64,000 nt of DNA from Thysanoteuthis rhombus (taxonomy: Eukaryota > Mollusca > Cephalopoda > Oegopsida > Thysanoteuthidae), in contig OY735213.1 of NCBI GenBank assembly GCA_963457665.1, forward strand, positions 54,192,910-54,256,909. The letters run 5' to 3'. Shown here one piece after another: positions 1 to 11,322 of the stretch (its first letter is position 1; each line of letters starts with the position of its first letter). The notes beneath the pieces were generated by a model. That model made no database searches, was not told the origin of the DNA, and was given only the letters and a program-made list of their open reading frames with translations. Position numbers and translations under genes: made by a program.

Positions 1-59
1 ATAATAAAAACAAGAACAGGCTTTGTTTAAAACCTGCAACGCTGTTTGCACAATTTAGC

Positions 60-391
60 CTGAAAGAAAGTTTATTTGGCTCTCATGAATCAGGCGACTT
101 TCCTCCTCTCAAACTCTCCTTTCTCTCCACTTCACAAGCAGCCTCTTTATAATACCCTCTCTCTCATTAAAGTACTCATCCAAACTGACAGGTACAGCCA
201 ACAGACAGCTTCTTTCTTTTTCCCACTCTCTCATCAAATTACCTACCCAGCCTGAAGGGTATACCCAGCAGGCAACCTTTGCCCAATCTCTCATCCAAGT
301 ACCTCACCCGTCTACGCAGGCAGCAGCTTTCAACCTTTTTTTCATTTTGGTATGAAAGAAAATCTGGCTCTCATAGGTCTGGCGACATTCG
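60..391. repeat. Degenerate tandem array, ~62-66 bp unit
   Basis: Three pyrimidine-rich units start near 156, 222 and 283. They share TCTCTCAT followed by a TAC..ACCC block and a GGCAG/GACAG block. The array is bracketed by two copies of a GGCTCTCAT...GGCGAC motif (from 78 and from 366). No coding potential is recognised and the family is unknown. Confidence 0.6.
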
Positions 392-615
392 TTGTAGACA
401 ATAAATAATAAAATAATTCACCTTCTGAAAGTTCTGAATGTTTGTTTGTTTGTTCGTTTGTTTTTTATTTGCAGCTGCACGTGCATTGGACCCTCAATGA
501 AATTCGTAAACAATGATATGGCAAATATGTTCTCTCTTTTTAGGGTCAACCATAAGGGGTGCTGCAATAGCAATCGATGTAATAATTTTATGTTGTTCAG
601 TAAGAAAAAGAAGTA

Positions 616-651
616 TTAGAGTGTTCAGAAAGTAATTACATGTTCGAAAAA

Positions 652-701
<50 letters not shown>

Positions 702-1344
702 TCTTTTAACGTCCGTCGTTGGACGTAGACCTTCCCTAGGATTCGCCACAATTCTCTATCATTGGTGTCGCGGAGCCAGTATTTCCTGAATCTGTCTAGT
801 TCATCTCTCCATCTTGTGTTCTGCCGGCCTCAGTTTCTTATGTGATCTCTGGGGATTTATGTTGTGAGACGTGATGTCCATCGGTTGTCTGTCATTCCTG
901 CAACATGGCCTGCCCATTGCCGTTAGAGTTTTTTAATAGTTTCTATGATGTCACGGACACCCGTTTTGTTCCTTATGTACTGTGCTGTATTGTATTTCTC
1001 CACGTGAGGTTGCGGATGATTCTCTCATGCGCACGTTGCATACTTCTCAGTTCGAAAAATTACGTGTGTTCAAAAAGAAGATAAAAAAATACAAATGCCA
1101 GTGAAGTTTAATTAAGTACCATTTATCAATAATGTAATCACCATCGTTATCTTTTTTTGCCCTTTAAAGTCTTTATCCTCCATGTGGTTGAACTTTACTA
1201 TACACTATATAACGACACTACATCGGATAGAAGGGATGATGAACTAAACCCAGACGTCGTTTCGTACTATTTAACATAGGCCTTGGCTTGGTTGCCTCAT
1301 AATTTATAGCAGTGAGATACGTAAATAGTTTCCGAACACCCTAA
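616..1344. mobile_element. Mariner-like non-autonomous element (interrupted)
   Basis: The ends are inverted repeats. The left end begins TTAGAGTGTTCAGAAAGTAA; the right end, read on the other strand, begins TTAGGGTGTTCGGAAACTAT. Similarity continues through TTAC. Both ends are flanked by TA (614-615 and 1345-1346), the target duplication of Tc1/mariner elements. Without the nested LINE and its duplicated target the element is about 320 bp, too short for a transposase, and no transposase frame is seen. Superfamily assignment rests on end sequence and TA flanks only. Confidence 0.7.
654..1049 (-). mobile_element. 5'-truncated RTE/jockey-like LINE 3' end, nested
   Basis: On the minus strand this matches the 3' end of the LINE family at 16.8, 23.8 and 33.7 kb and ends in a (GAT)n tail, seen here as (CAT)n at 654-701. 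It is flanked by a perfect 12 bp target duplication, GTTCGAAAAATT, at 642-653 and 1050-1061. It is non-coding because of frameshifts, and it sits inside the mariner-like element, so it is the younger insertion. Confidence 0.85.
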
Positions 1345-1654
1345 TATATTACTTATGTGAACATGATTTGATATCGGATCGCTATTTTGTTCTAGCGCTA
1401 TTGGTACAAGAAAAAACGGACAGCACTTTCATTACAGCCCAATACATTCAGCTTTCAGAAATATTTGTACCTATCTGACCCAACACGCTATTTCTCGAGC
1501 TTGATCCTTGGTTAGCACTTGAAAAAAGAGGTCTTGAGCTCGACTTTTGTTGCCTATACAGCACATCACGTTCAAATTTTCTTTTCATACTCATAGTTGA
1601 TTTTCAAATGCAAGGTCAAATCTTGAGCGTTAAATCATATATGATACATATACT
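1345..1654. other. AT-rich spacer
   Basis: I see no gene, repeat family or RNA structure that I can support here. Confidence 0.5.
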
Positions 1655-1663
1655 CAAGACTAA

Positions 1664-2261
1664 TATTGACAAATAATCTTTATGTTGACCGCTTGGCTGG
1701 TTCTTCCGTTCTGAAGAGAGTAGACCATTACATCTACCTAGTACGACTAATCTCCATGAAATCCTCAAAAGAAGAAGAGACTAGGCAAAGAATCACTCCG
1801 GATTGGCGAGCTTTCGGTAGAGAAAGCTCAACTTTCCAGAACAAGAAAATCCTATTAGTCCTGAAATGAAATGCATCCTCCTGATAGTCACCTATGGAGC
1901 TGAAACATGGAACCTATCCAAAAGATTGGTCGTCAAAAATGGAAGAATCTCGTTCAAGATCATATGTAGAGATCATGACAGCGCAATATATTAGAGAAAA
2001 AAGAATCAGAGATATCATAGAATCCATTAGGAAACTCAAATGGCAATAGGCTGGTCATGTTGCAAGAATATCGGATAATCGCTGGACTTAACGGCTCACT
2101 ACATGAATCCCCGGAGATCACATGCGAAACTCTGACCAGCCAGAAATAAGATGGTGTAACGGACAAGATGAGGTTCGGAAAATATTGGTTCTGTAAAACC
2201 CGTGATTGCGAGCCCTGGCGAATCATGGGGAAGGACTATATCCAACAACAGACAAAAGGTC

Positions 2262-2298
<37 letters not shown>
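1664..2298 (+). mobile_element. RTE/jockey-like LINE 3' fragment with GAT tail
   Basis: The translated pieces match the C-terminal region of this LINE family: the KSSKEEETRQRITPDWRAFG stretch near 1760-1815, the VTYGAETWNL block near 1888-1915, then the AGHVARI-type and RDHMRN-type blocks. Frameshifts and stops break the frame throughout. It ends in (GAT)n at 2263-2298. Possible 12 bp flanking repeats CAAGACTAAYAT lie at 1655 and 2321, but the right one is about 22 bp beyond the tail, so the duplication is uncertain. Confidence 0.8.
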
Positions 2299-2504
2299 CG
2301 TAATCACTAACAATAGCTTGCAAGACTAACATGATAACCCTTGCGCACCGGCAGACACCCTAGATGGGGTAGGAAGCTTGCACTGTTCTAATCTCCAATG
2401 TAGGTAAGTGCTGCATGTTTTGACAATCAGTGTTTGAAATTCTAGTTCGTTTTTCAACTAGGACTCGAACACCAACCACTGTGGGAAATACGCAGCCCTG
2501 CATC

Positions 2505-2538
<34 letters not shown>

Positions 2539-2985
2539 TGACGGTTAACGTTCGTGTACAAAAAGAGAAATTCTGAGTTGGAAAAGGATTAAAAAAGAGT
2601 CCACTTTTCCATGGGTAAATAGTTAGAAGAGGAAATGATGGGATGCATTTGGGAGTGGTTCATTTAAAAAATGGATGACATGGTTTTAATTTTGCTCCGA
2701 CATTTGCACGGACTGGTCGATATTAAGAAAGAACGCTGACTCCTTACAGGCTAATATTTGAGAAAAGAGAAATAATGAATGGAATGGGTGAAGTAAGCAA
2801 CGAAAGCAAGGAAGGGGATATAAACAGAGCGGGGGGGGCATTAACTAACCTTAGCTACGTCTGACATAAGGCACTAAGAGAGGAGCAAACTCACTAAATA
2901 GTAATAATGATCTTCGAGCCTTGCTCGCTAATCATAACACCATGACGTTGTTTTTAGGATATGTAAATATTGAATTGACTGATGA
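2299..2985. other. Spacer with (AGAT)n and one tRNA-like unit
   Basis: A pure (AGAT)n run occupies 2504-2538. Positions 2860-2945 resemble one unit of the tRNA-like repeat described at 4661-6620. The rest shows nothing recognisable. Confidence 0.5.
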
Positions 2986-3362
2986 AGAAAGGAAAAAATA
3001 AAGAAAGAAAGAAAGAAAGGAAGAAAGGAAGAAAGATAGAAAGGAAGAAAGAGAAAAGGGGCAAAAAGGAAAAGAAAGAAAGAAGGAAAGATAGAAAAGG
3101 GACAGAAAAGAAAAAAAGAAACAAACAAACAAACAAACAAAGAAAAAATTGAAATAAATGATAAAAACTGAGCCACCAACAAGAAAAAAGAAAACGAGAA
3201 AAAGAAAGAGAGAGACAAAGAAAAAAAAGAAACAAACGAAAAAAAGGAAGAAAGAAACAAATGGTAATAATTAAGTAAACAAACAAGAAGGAGAATGACC
3301 AACTGAGGTAAAAACAAACGGAGAAAAAAAGAGAAAGAAAAGAAAAGAAAAGAAAAAAAAAA
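2986..3362. repeat. Purine-rich (GAAA)n-type tract
   Basis: The tract is almost pure A/G on the plus strand, built from GAAA, GGAA and AACA words. The long antisense open frames through it translate to F/S/L-only sequence and are artefacts of base composition. Confidence 0.85.
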
Positions 3363-4221
3363 GGTCTTAAAAAGTAACGAGACATGGTAATTGATTTTTT
3401 TTCCATTTTCCATAATTATTTCTAAAACTTTCGTACGTGCGGGCATGAGAAAAGTTCGAATTCAGAAATGAATTGGAATTGAAAATGAATGCAAACGTGC
3501 ATGACCAGAAGTTCCTTATTTACCATAAAATATTTTAAATTTCATTTGGCTGTGTTAGGGGACCGGAAGAAAGGTGAAGAAGGAACTTCATTCAGCTGAA
3601 TGCACGCAAACACAGCAAAGACAGAAAGAGAACGCGATGGGCTATACGTATACGACAGCTATTTACAAGGAGTAAAACATCAACTGCTCGTTAGCAATAA
3701 ACACAAACTATGAATGTCTCCACCGAGGCTCACCGATACAAGTACAAGTGATAAATTCGCTCAAGTATTTCCGTACTGTTGAAAACTGCAATGTTCAAGG
3801 TCTTATTGTGATTTTATGGCTTAGTTACTTTGATTTGTACAGATAAACCTTGACCGTACTACATCGAAACTCGCACAAATCACAATTGTACTGTTCAAGG
3901 TATTGTTGTAGTTGATTATTGAGTGTTTCCTTTGATATAAGCAGATAGAAATTGAAAGCAACGGACTAGGATTGCTCTATCAACTTTTTTAGTAAATTTC
4001 TATAATTTTTGCACAAGTTAACGAATGGATCAAGTGTGTGTAAAAAAAATGTCCGTATGTATGGGTTCGAGCCTATTCAAGCATTCTCCGGTCATTACCA
4101 AGAACAAGATACATAAATGTTATAAGTTGAAAACCAAGGAAAAATGTGATGTTATTCGTTTTTCGTGAACTTCAAGCACGAAAAACGTTGAAATCCTCAA
4201 ATAAACGAAAAGAAGAATAAA
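3363..4221. other. Spacer with a diverged two-copy repeat
   Basis: Two related stretches (about 3780-3845 and 3889-3951) share a GTTCAAGGT core followed by TTGTGATTT/TTGTAGTTG and end in GTACAGATA/AAGCAGATA. No gene is recognised. Confidence 0.4.
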
Positions 4222-4640
4222 CATTCGAACCTCGCATAAATGAATCACGGTAGCACACGTGTACGCCAGAACTAATAATCAAAAAATTATCTAAACAGAA
4301 TAAAAGAGATCGTCCACTAGAATTGTCTAAACTTATCTAAACAATTATCTAAAATTATCTGACAAAAAATCTTTTATCTAGATTTATCTTGAAAATGGGA
4401 GGTCCGAAATGACCATGGAGACCTCGAAAAGCATATTTTTTTTAAACTAGAAAAATGTTTTTAGATTATGCCTAGCGGTGTACCCATGCAAGTTTCCAAA
4501 GTAGTAGCATCAAACATGAGGCCAGGAGTGCCCGGAGGTATAAAAACACAGACACTCAAAGAGAGAAGAATCAGTAGCCGACTTGGCTTGTTTGTTGACC
4601 ATCTGTGGGACTATAGTGATTCAATTGGTAGATATGTTAT
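4222..4640 (+). repeat. Dispersed repeat family A, copy 1
   Basis: The layout is shared with six other copies in the window: CGCATAAATGAATCAC, a (TTATCTAAA)-like AT-rich stretch, a block reading AATGACCATGGAGACC, GGTGTACCCATGCAAGTTTC, ACCAGGAG-type text (here GGCCAGGAG), a CA-rich segment, then GAGAGAAGAATC and a closing GGCTTG..GTTG block. There is no coding capacity or obvious inverted end, and the class is unknown. Confidence 0.75.
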
Positions 4641-4660
4641 ACAAACAGTGAGTATGCATC

Positions 4661-4834
4661 AATATATATAGATTTTCACTAAGCTTACTTTAATCTGGTA
4701 TAGGACTCCCAGTGAGGATCAAACTCGCTACCGTAGCAATAGACTCCAATATTAGCTTTCCAAGCATTCCTTATTATATTTGTTGTTTTACTTGTTGCCT
4801 GCATTATGTAGGCGTAATCTTGGTTGGCTGATTG

Positions 4835-4889
<55 letters not shown>

Positions 4890-6620
4890 TGTGTGTGTGT
4901 GTGTTTATTGCTCTTTTGTCGTATGAAATAACAAAGAACGTCTGGTAACTTGAACCGGAAATCCGGTTCACTGTGTGTCACCCATAAACAATTTCACTTT
5001 CACACCTGTTTACAATGATTTCAACTTCTGCCTCCAAAACCAAAGTCTGCTCAAAATGTGACTTTGCCCCGAAGCGAGACAAAGCTCATGGCTCATTATC
5101 AACTAAATTGCACTCCAATATTTCTCAGACCTAATAGACACGCTACCAAATAAAATTGTTAGGTGTTCACATCAAAGTTGTAGTGAAAGTACTCAACATA
5201 GAATTACGGCAAGGCGACCCCCCACCCCACCCTGCATGATTTTATTGACACAGAAATGCATACAGTAAGCTTAACTTGGCCTGGTACAAGACTGGTGCAC
5301 CCAGTGAGTACCAAATCACTACAGTAGCGATGAAGCACGAAAAAACTTCTTAATCATTGTTCTACTGTGTAGCACCCCCACATGTTCTAATAAATACAGG
5401 GATGCACATAAAGGTTTTTGCTAAACTAAGCATGTCTGGCACAAGACTGGTGCAGTCAGTGAGTACTGAATTCACTACGGTAGCAATGATGTACAAGAAT
5501 ACCTTACCAACCTTTGTTCTACGGTGTAGCACATCTCACGTTCTTTTATTAGAGACGTGCAAATAGGTATTCACTAAACTTAGCATGTTTGGCACAAGGC
5601 TGCATGTGTGGGGAACCAAATGATGATTGAATTCGCTACCGTAGCTCCAGAGTGGGGTGCCTTCAACATTCTGTCATAAATACAGAGACACAAATGTAAG
5701 CCTTACTTGATCCAACGTTTTAAAGACTATTTCAAAGTCATTCACCCTCAAATCTTTATTATAAAATATCCTTCCCTCATAGCTGAAATTCCCTTATCTT
5801 GTTTAAAATATTTTCATTGTAGTTTAATTCATCACCAAAATTATTTGATTCACCTTTGAGTGAATCATTCAGTAGTTTTAGAATCTCTGGCTAATTCTGA
5901 TACAAGGCTATAAGCGTTAAGCATCCAGTCAGGATCGAACTCACAATAGTAGCAGTACTGTATGAGATATTTGTAACCATACCTGCACGGTGTACCTCCC
6001 TACATATTCTTGCATAAACAAAGAAATGTGTACGCAAACATTTACTAAGACTTACCAATATCTGGCACCCTTTGAGATTCGAGAACTCAACATGTTAGTA
6101 ATGGGGGAGGGAAAAGCAATCGGCAAACCAAGTTCGAATTTCGGCAAGGGCTATTTCTCTTCACTTACCACTAATGCGCATGGGAAAGGTATGACTCCGA
6201 ATCCTTGTGCACTGTCCTATAGCCAGACATACTGAGCGAAAATATTTTATCGTTGGTATGTCATGATGACTGATAGAGAAGAGAGTGAATACTCGGGCAA
6301 AACACTGTAAAAGGTTGTTAAACCCATTGTCAACCTGAACTGGGGTTAGTATCCTGTTTAGCTGGTGTACAAGATTATTTTACTAAACACTGTACCACTA
6401 TTTATAAGTGCTTACACGCTCAAAGGGCAGTTAAGACTTACCATCTTTCAAATAAAGAAGACTTAATATCTATCAGTAGATATCGAAAAGGTATAAAGCA
6501 AGTTATTTACTATGCATAACAGCTTTGGTACAACGCTACAAGTATGAGCCACTCAGTGAGGATCGAGATCACTACTCAGTAATAATGATCTGTGAGCATA
6601 CAACCAATCACACCATAACA
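4661..6620 (-). repeat. Array of tRNA-like ~150-180 bp units
   Basis: Diverged units start near 4661, 5251, 5405, 5564, 5885 and 6480. On the minus strand each carries a B-box-like GAGTTYGATCCTCACTG (plus strand CAGTGAGGATCRAACTC) and conserved flanks, such as the GGTGTAGCAC block and the TAAATACAG block. Related single units occur near 2860, 21640 and 31400; the last also has an A-box-like TAGAGCGATGGTATTATACT on the minus strand. This fits decayed, tandemly amplified tRNA-derived SINE heads. The unit ends are approximate. Confidence 0.55.
4836..4904. repeat. (TA)n(GT)n microsatellite
   Basis: About 25 TA units are followed directly by about 9 GT units. Confidence 0.97.
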
Positions 6621-6710
6621 ATGCGCTGTAGTGATTTCATCGTATTTTATTGTTGATGAAATCCTAATATTTTGAAAAATACGCTTTTCACTCATTGTTA
6701 TTTGGGACAG

Positions 6711-6784
6711 TGGCCGAGTAGATAAAAGTACCTCCTAAGTCTATCTGGGTTATGTGAGGTCAGTGAGTTCAATCCTCGAGTCAG
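6711..6784 (+). repeat. tRNA-Ser/Leu-like SINE head
   Basis: An A-box-like TGGCCGAGTAGATAAAAG and a B-box-like GAGTTCAATCC (6765-6775) are spaced about 45 bp apart, as in long-variable-arm tRNAs. The acceptor stem and anticodon arm do not fold convincingly and the sequence runs straight into an unrelated body. It is called a SINE head or pseudo-tRNA, not a functional tRNA gene. Confidence 0.5.
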
Positions 6785-6790
6785 CCATAT

Positions 6791-7250
6791 GAAATAAAAT
6801 CAAAGTGGCATCACAATGAATAATTGACTTCTTCAGCGGCCATTAAACCTAAAATTGGCGAAAAATGACGTCTGAAAGTGAACAATAAAAGTTCCCGCTA
6901 TATAATCTACACAACCCTGATCCTTTTGTGTTTGGGAAATGAAGTGTTTTGTGTTTCAATGAAACAGCCTGGTTGCATCATCAAATAGAAATCCACTTCA
7001 AATTTTGTGTTCTGTAAAGAATAATTACAAAATACAGTTTTGTCTGAACATGAAATCAAGTAAAAAAAACAAAACAAAAAAAAAGTATTCTAAAATTACA
7101 TCACAGCGTTTCACAACTTGAAACACAAACTTAGGGTCCAGTTCAGCACTGTTGTCATGTAGTGAATAGAACCCCCTAAAAACCTCTTGAAATTTTACAA
7201 ATCGATCCGTTTTATTTTCCTATGCTCTTATCCTAAAGATTTTAGAAGTA
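6791..7250. other. AT-rich spacer
   Basis: It may include the body of the SINE-like unit upstream. Otherwise it holds only short A-runs near 7063-7085, and no gene is seen. Confidence 0.4.
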
Positions 7251-7253
7251 TCT

Positions 7254-7525
7254 TATGATAATAATCATCTCTAGTTGCAATGCTGCAATACTTTAACGTC
7301 CGACATAGACCTTCAAGATCGCAGAGCCAATATTTTCTTCGCTTATCTACGTCGTCATGCCATCTTATTTTTTGCCGGACACAAATTCCACGTATGATCT
7401 CTGGGGATCCACGTTGAGAGTCGTCATGTCTAGCAGCTGTCTGGCATTTGTGCAACATGTCCTGTCCATTACCACTTTGACTTTCGAACGGATTTTATAA
7501 TATCTCTCACTCCTGTTTTTTTCTC
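7254..7525 (-). mobile_element. Decayed RTE/jockey-like LINE 3' fragment
   Basis: On the plus strand it reads the antisense landmarks of the family in order: AACGTCCGACATAGACCTTC, CAGAGCC, GCCGGAC, TCTCTGGGGATCCACGTTG, CATGTCC...CCATTACCACTTTGA. It is more diverged than the other copies and lacks a clear GAT tail. Confidence 0.75.
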
Positions 7526-8130
7526 TATCATACTTTCCTGTCAAGGAATTATTGCAAACTGGTGAATTAATGGAAGGGTCCAGGTTCGAAATTCCCAGAT
7601 TACCTAATATGACAGTCACTTGAAGAAGACCGTAGTAAAACAACTGAAACGTTATGATGATATACAATCAAGATCTGGAAACCAGTCCGAATAGTTTAAT
7701 ACATAAAAAAGTTGCGTATCAACAATTTTTACAACTCTTTTTCGTTCATCTTATTCCCGTTGCTTTTATTGCAACTCTCTGACTGCCATTCGACGAATAA
7801 GCATTTAGATTCTAAATCCATACTTTTCCTGGAGGGAAGTCTGCCTGTTGGGGGCAGCTGTTCTACCTATTATGCTACAAGGACCAAACGGCCACAGGAG
7901 TCCAAATCTAGCCATATAACCTTCATTCTTTATTGCACTATACTACTAGTGTACTTAGCAAAGATGGCGGCGTAGTTGTCGTCCAGGAAATTCAAAGAGG
8001 GGAGGCTATAAGGTTTTATATATCTAATAAATTCAAGTTAATGCAGCCGTAATCAAACTACTCTCCGACCTCTATCCCGACTGAAGATAATTACTACATC
8101 TTTTGTTTTGTATATACTTAATTATCCTTG
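7526..8130. other. Spacer with small repeat fragments
   Basis: Positions 7608-7660 read GAAGAAGACCG...CTGAAACGTTATGATG, a pattern typical of repeat ends with a GAAACGTT motif. Positions 8068-8115 (ACTGAAGATAATTACTACAT) match 39,325-39,365. No gene is recognised. Confidence 0.4.
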
Positions 8131-8139
8131 TTTCGAGGT

Positions 8140-8830
8140 CCAGCCTTTAGCGGCATTCATTCCAAGATCTAAGTGTAGAATCGGTTCTTCTCACATCAAC
8201 GAAACAGAACACTAACTTCCCGATATCAATTTTACATAGTTGTATTTTATAGTAGTATTTTAATTGTGTGTTATTCGTGATTATTGATTTGATTTTTTTT
8301 TTCAATTGCTAAGAAATCAGAAGTTATATTTGAATTGTATTCTTGAACGTTTTTCTCGAATTTTTCTAAAACAATAATTTACATACGAAACACACAATGA
8401 TTTAATGCCAAAGCTACAAAACAAACAATAATTTAGTCTAATACAAAATTTAATAATGATTAATGAGTTGAAAATGAGCTTGAAAAGAGTTCTGAAGGAT
8501 TATACTAAGTTAAAATGATTTAGTGAAATCAAATTACTTGCTTGTTTTTCACAATGTGAAATACGAGTGATGTGAAATTTAAGATCTTAAAAGGGAATGC
8601 TAAGTCACTTGGTTTTCAGTGATAACAATCAATGAGAATTTTAGCAACTTTTGTTTTTGTTAATGTAAAAGTATTCACCTCAAATCAAAATTAATGAAAT
8701 AACATTCAAAATGTAATGATTAAAACGTTCAAGAGAGAAAACAAGAAGCTGATTCTATGTTGACGTGAGAAGAACGGATACTACACTTAGATCTTGATCT
8801 AAAGGCCGCAGACATCATAAAACTATAATA
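8140..8830. mobile_element. Foldback miniature element with 38 bp arms
   Basis: Arms at 8163-8200 and 8759-8796 are inverted and agree at 35 of 38 positions (core CAAGATCTAAGTGTAG...TTCTTCTCACRTCAAC). Similarity continues outward to a CCTTTAG block on both sides with an indel, so the outer limits are approximate. The 558 bp interior is AT-rich and non-coding. No clear target duplication was found. It is a non-autonomous DNA element of unknown superfamily. Confidence 0.65.
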
Positions 8831-9120
8831 ATGCTCAGTTAGCGTTTGCTGCATTTATCGAACTGTGTTCGGTAAATGAGTAGAAAGTTCGTTATGGTCC
8901 ACGTATTTTTTCGTTATAGCGAGAGTTTATTTGTTTAGATTTTGGTTTTGATATCAAGTCTTTTATTTCCTTTATTTCCTTTATTTCCTTCACTTTTTGT
9001 GAACTCCTTTTTTTTGTCCTCCCTCTTTTTCTTAACTTCCTTTGCATGTGTGTGTCTGTGCACGCGTGTGTGTGAGTGTGTGTGAATTCCTCATTTTTCC
9101 CCTCAATCCTACACATTTAT

Positions 9121-9280
9121 CAGCTTTTTAAAAATTCTATTTCCCTCTCTCTCTCTCTGACTGGCTTTATGCTTCTTTCTCCTTCATAACTCGATCTCTC
9201 TCATCTTCTTTCCTGATTCTCTATTGCTCTTTACTTCGAATACCATTATCCCTCTCCTTTTCATTTCTTTCTTTCCCATG

Positions 9281-9316
<36 letters not shown>

Positions 9317-10060
9317 CCCTGTTCTATTATTTCATTGCTTTCGCCATCAACTCGTTCTTATTCCTTCATTTTACTTCCTTCCATCAACTTTCTCTATCTT
9401 TTGTTCTCATCTTTCTTCATTTTGATAACTCTTTCTTCCATATGTATCCATCAACGATAACAATACACAAGATAAACCTATGATTTTAAGAATTTTAATT
9501 TTTTTAAATTTTAATTCAAAATTTTACAATTTCAAGAACAATTTCATAATAAACGCTCAACACTAAAACAAACAGAAAAAAAAACGAAATTATTTCCATT
9601 ATCATAATTTTCTTAATTTATTATCTTACTTCCTGCTTTGTTCGTTTTTTTTGGTTTGGTTTTGTTTTGGTATTGTTTTTCTTTTGCTCGTTTAGTTTTT
9701 TAAGCTGTTATGGGAATCCTCTCACTCCCCGTCTCTAGATTCTCTCTTTGTAACTCTCCTTTCTTCATGGTCCCTCTTTTTTATTCATCTGTCACGCTCT
9801 TTTCTTCTCCGCTTTTTTCCTTCCCTCCTTCTCTTTCTACACCAACACCCCCACTTACATTTCATTTTCTTTACTCTCTCTCTCTCTTACTTTTCTCCGC
9901 CGTAAAGCCTCCCCCTCCACCGTTTCCCAACCCTCCCCGAGTCACACACAGAGACACACACACACATACACAGGCATACACACAGCCACGCCCATTCTCA
10001 CCTCCCCCATCTATGATCCTTTTGTTGTTCCGATAAATCCTTTTTTAACACTGATCAACC
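9121..10060. repeat. Pyrimidine-rich region with (CT)n and (CA)n
   Basis: Plus-strand C/T-rich sequence includes pure (CT)n near 9286-9313 and a short (CA)n near 9945-9975. The open frames across it are low-complexity S/F/L/P translations. Confidence 0.8.
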
Positions 10061-10591
10061 AATCTTCGCCACCCATCACCACCCATATCTCCCCACCACC
10101 ACCCGTGTGCCGCTGCCACTAAACCCACGTTACATCTCCAACCCCCAGCCTACGAGGCAAATTCGAGGGTCGGGGGTTCGAGTGGATGGGTGGGGAAATA
10201 TGATAAGAGTTAAATGAGTAGAATGTTGTCTTAAGAATTGACAGATAACAAAGGATTCGAGTCTTTAAGACTGAAGCATTTTTGAAGGGTTGGGTTTGGA
10301 AAGAGTGCGTAAAATGGCGAATGACACGGTCGAGATAGACGTGAAGAGAGATGCAATTTAAGTTAAAATTAAATGCTTACTTATCCTTTGGCACGTGAAG
10401 TAGGAAGATTATGAAGCGCCAAGCCCCCTACCAGAGAGGGGCAGCATATTTACATGCAGGTAATTCGCAATCTTGACTTTTGGTTAGATTTGGCGAAACA
10501 CAATCCTCCAATTCCAATTCGCGCCTGCCATTTGAACGTGCTGTACTATTAGTTGAGTTCAGCGATCATACGTACTCTCACATGCCTACAT

Positions 10592-10594
<3 letters not shown>
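10061..10594. other. Unassigned spacer
   Basis: A GGGGTTCGAGTGG word near 10174 resembles a B box but has no A box at a suitable distance. Nothing else is supported. Confidence 0.4.
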
Positions 10595-10686
<92 letters not shown>

Positions 10687-10690
10687 CATA
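10595..10690. repeat. (CA)n(TA)n microsatellite
   Basis: About 19 CA units are followed by about 23 TA units. The array abuts a SINE-like body, as at 12.15 and 42.6 kb. Confidence 0.97.
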
Positions 10691-10888
10691 AGAAATGGGC
10701 ATTATTCGGTCCGACAGAAAGAAGTATGAATTGCGTTATATTACATAGAAACTGGATTTCCCGTAGTTACACGGTTAATATATCATTCAATTTAGACAAC
10801 ATAAATTGAATAAACAATTAATAGAATAAACAATTACAACGTTGATAGAATAAACAATTTTCTTCGTAATATGACGCAATTTATAATT

Positions 10889-10890
<2 letters not shown>
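10691..10890 (-). repeat. SINE-like family S, partial body
   Basis: On the minus strand it shows the landmarks of the S body: a TTGTTTATTC word, an ACGGGAAATC-type block, then the ATGTAATATAACGCAATT block and a CCCATTTCTT end next to the microsatellite. The tRNA-like head is missing in this copy. Confidence 0.6.
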
Positions 10891-10925
<35 letters not shown>

Positions 10926-10935
10926 GCATACACAT

Positions 10936-11322
10936 GAAATACGTAACTATTTCAGTCACGTGACAGGCTTATACTAAATACATATAATATTTACAAAACG
11001 TGGCAAGGTGTAGCTAAAGGCCACGAGCAATAATGGTGTCTATTAAATTCACCATATGCACTATGAGAACGACGAATGTTCGTTCATTTGTAACTAACTA
11101 TAGTCTCTGTGCGCATGTGCATATACAAATATAATTGGTATGGGAGTCCCTATCAAAGCGTGATTGCTAGCTGGCTAGTTCACTTGTGTAGTGAATTCAG
11201 TTCCTACTGGCGCTCCATTATTGCGAATGGCCTTGTGCCAGACCTAGCAATGGTTAGCGAATGTCTATACTGTATGTCTATTAGTATGAGCCTGTCACGT
11301 GACTGAAATAGTTGCGTATTTC
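10936..11322. mobile_element. 387 bp miniature inverted-repeat element
   Basis: Near-perfect 41 bp terminal inverted repeats lie at 10936-10976 and 11282-11322. The outer end is GAAATACGYAACTATTTCAG, followed by TCACGTGACAGGCTYATACTA, and the arms differ at only two positions. The interior is single-copy in this window and carries no supported protein. The CACGTG palindrome sits in both arms. A target duplication is not obvious. Little divergence between the arms suggests a fairly recent or conserved non-autonomous DNA transposon; the superfamily is not assigned. Confidence 0.8.

Noticed and set aside
653-701. CAT repeats as a regulatory or CRISPR-like array
   Set aside because: It is the LINE's GAT tail on the opposite strand. 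There are no spacers, and no CRISPR-like structure occurs anywhere in the window.
2099-2332. Histidine-run protein on the minus strand
   Set aside because: The histidines are translated from the (GAT)n tail of a LINE fragment.
2928-3446. Open frames of 150-172 codons on the minus strand
   Set aside because: They read through a GAAA-type purine tract and give F/S/L-only sequence.
6711-6784. Functional tRNA-Ser or tRNA-Leu gene
   Set aside because: A- and B-box-like words are present, but the acceptor and anticodon stems do not fold and no terminator context is seen; more likely a SINE head.
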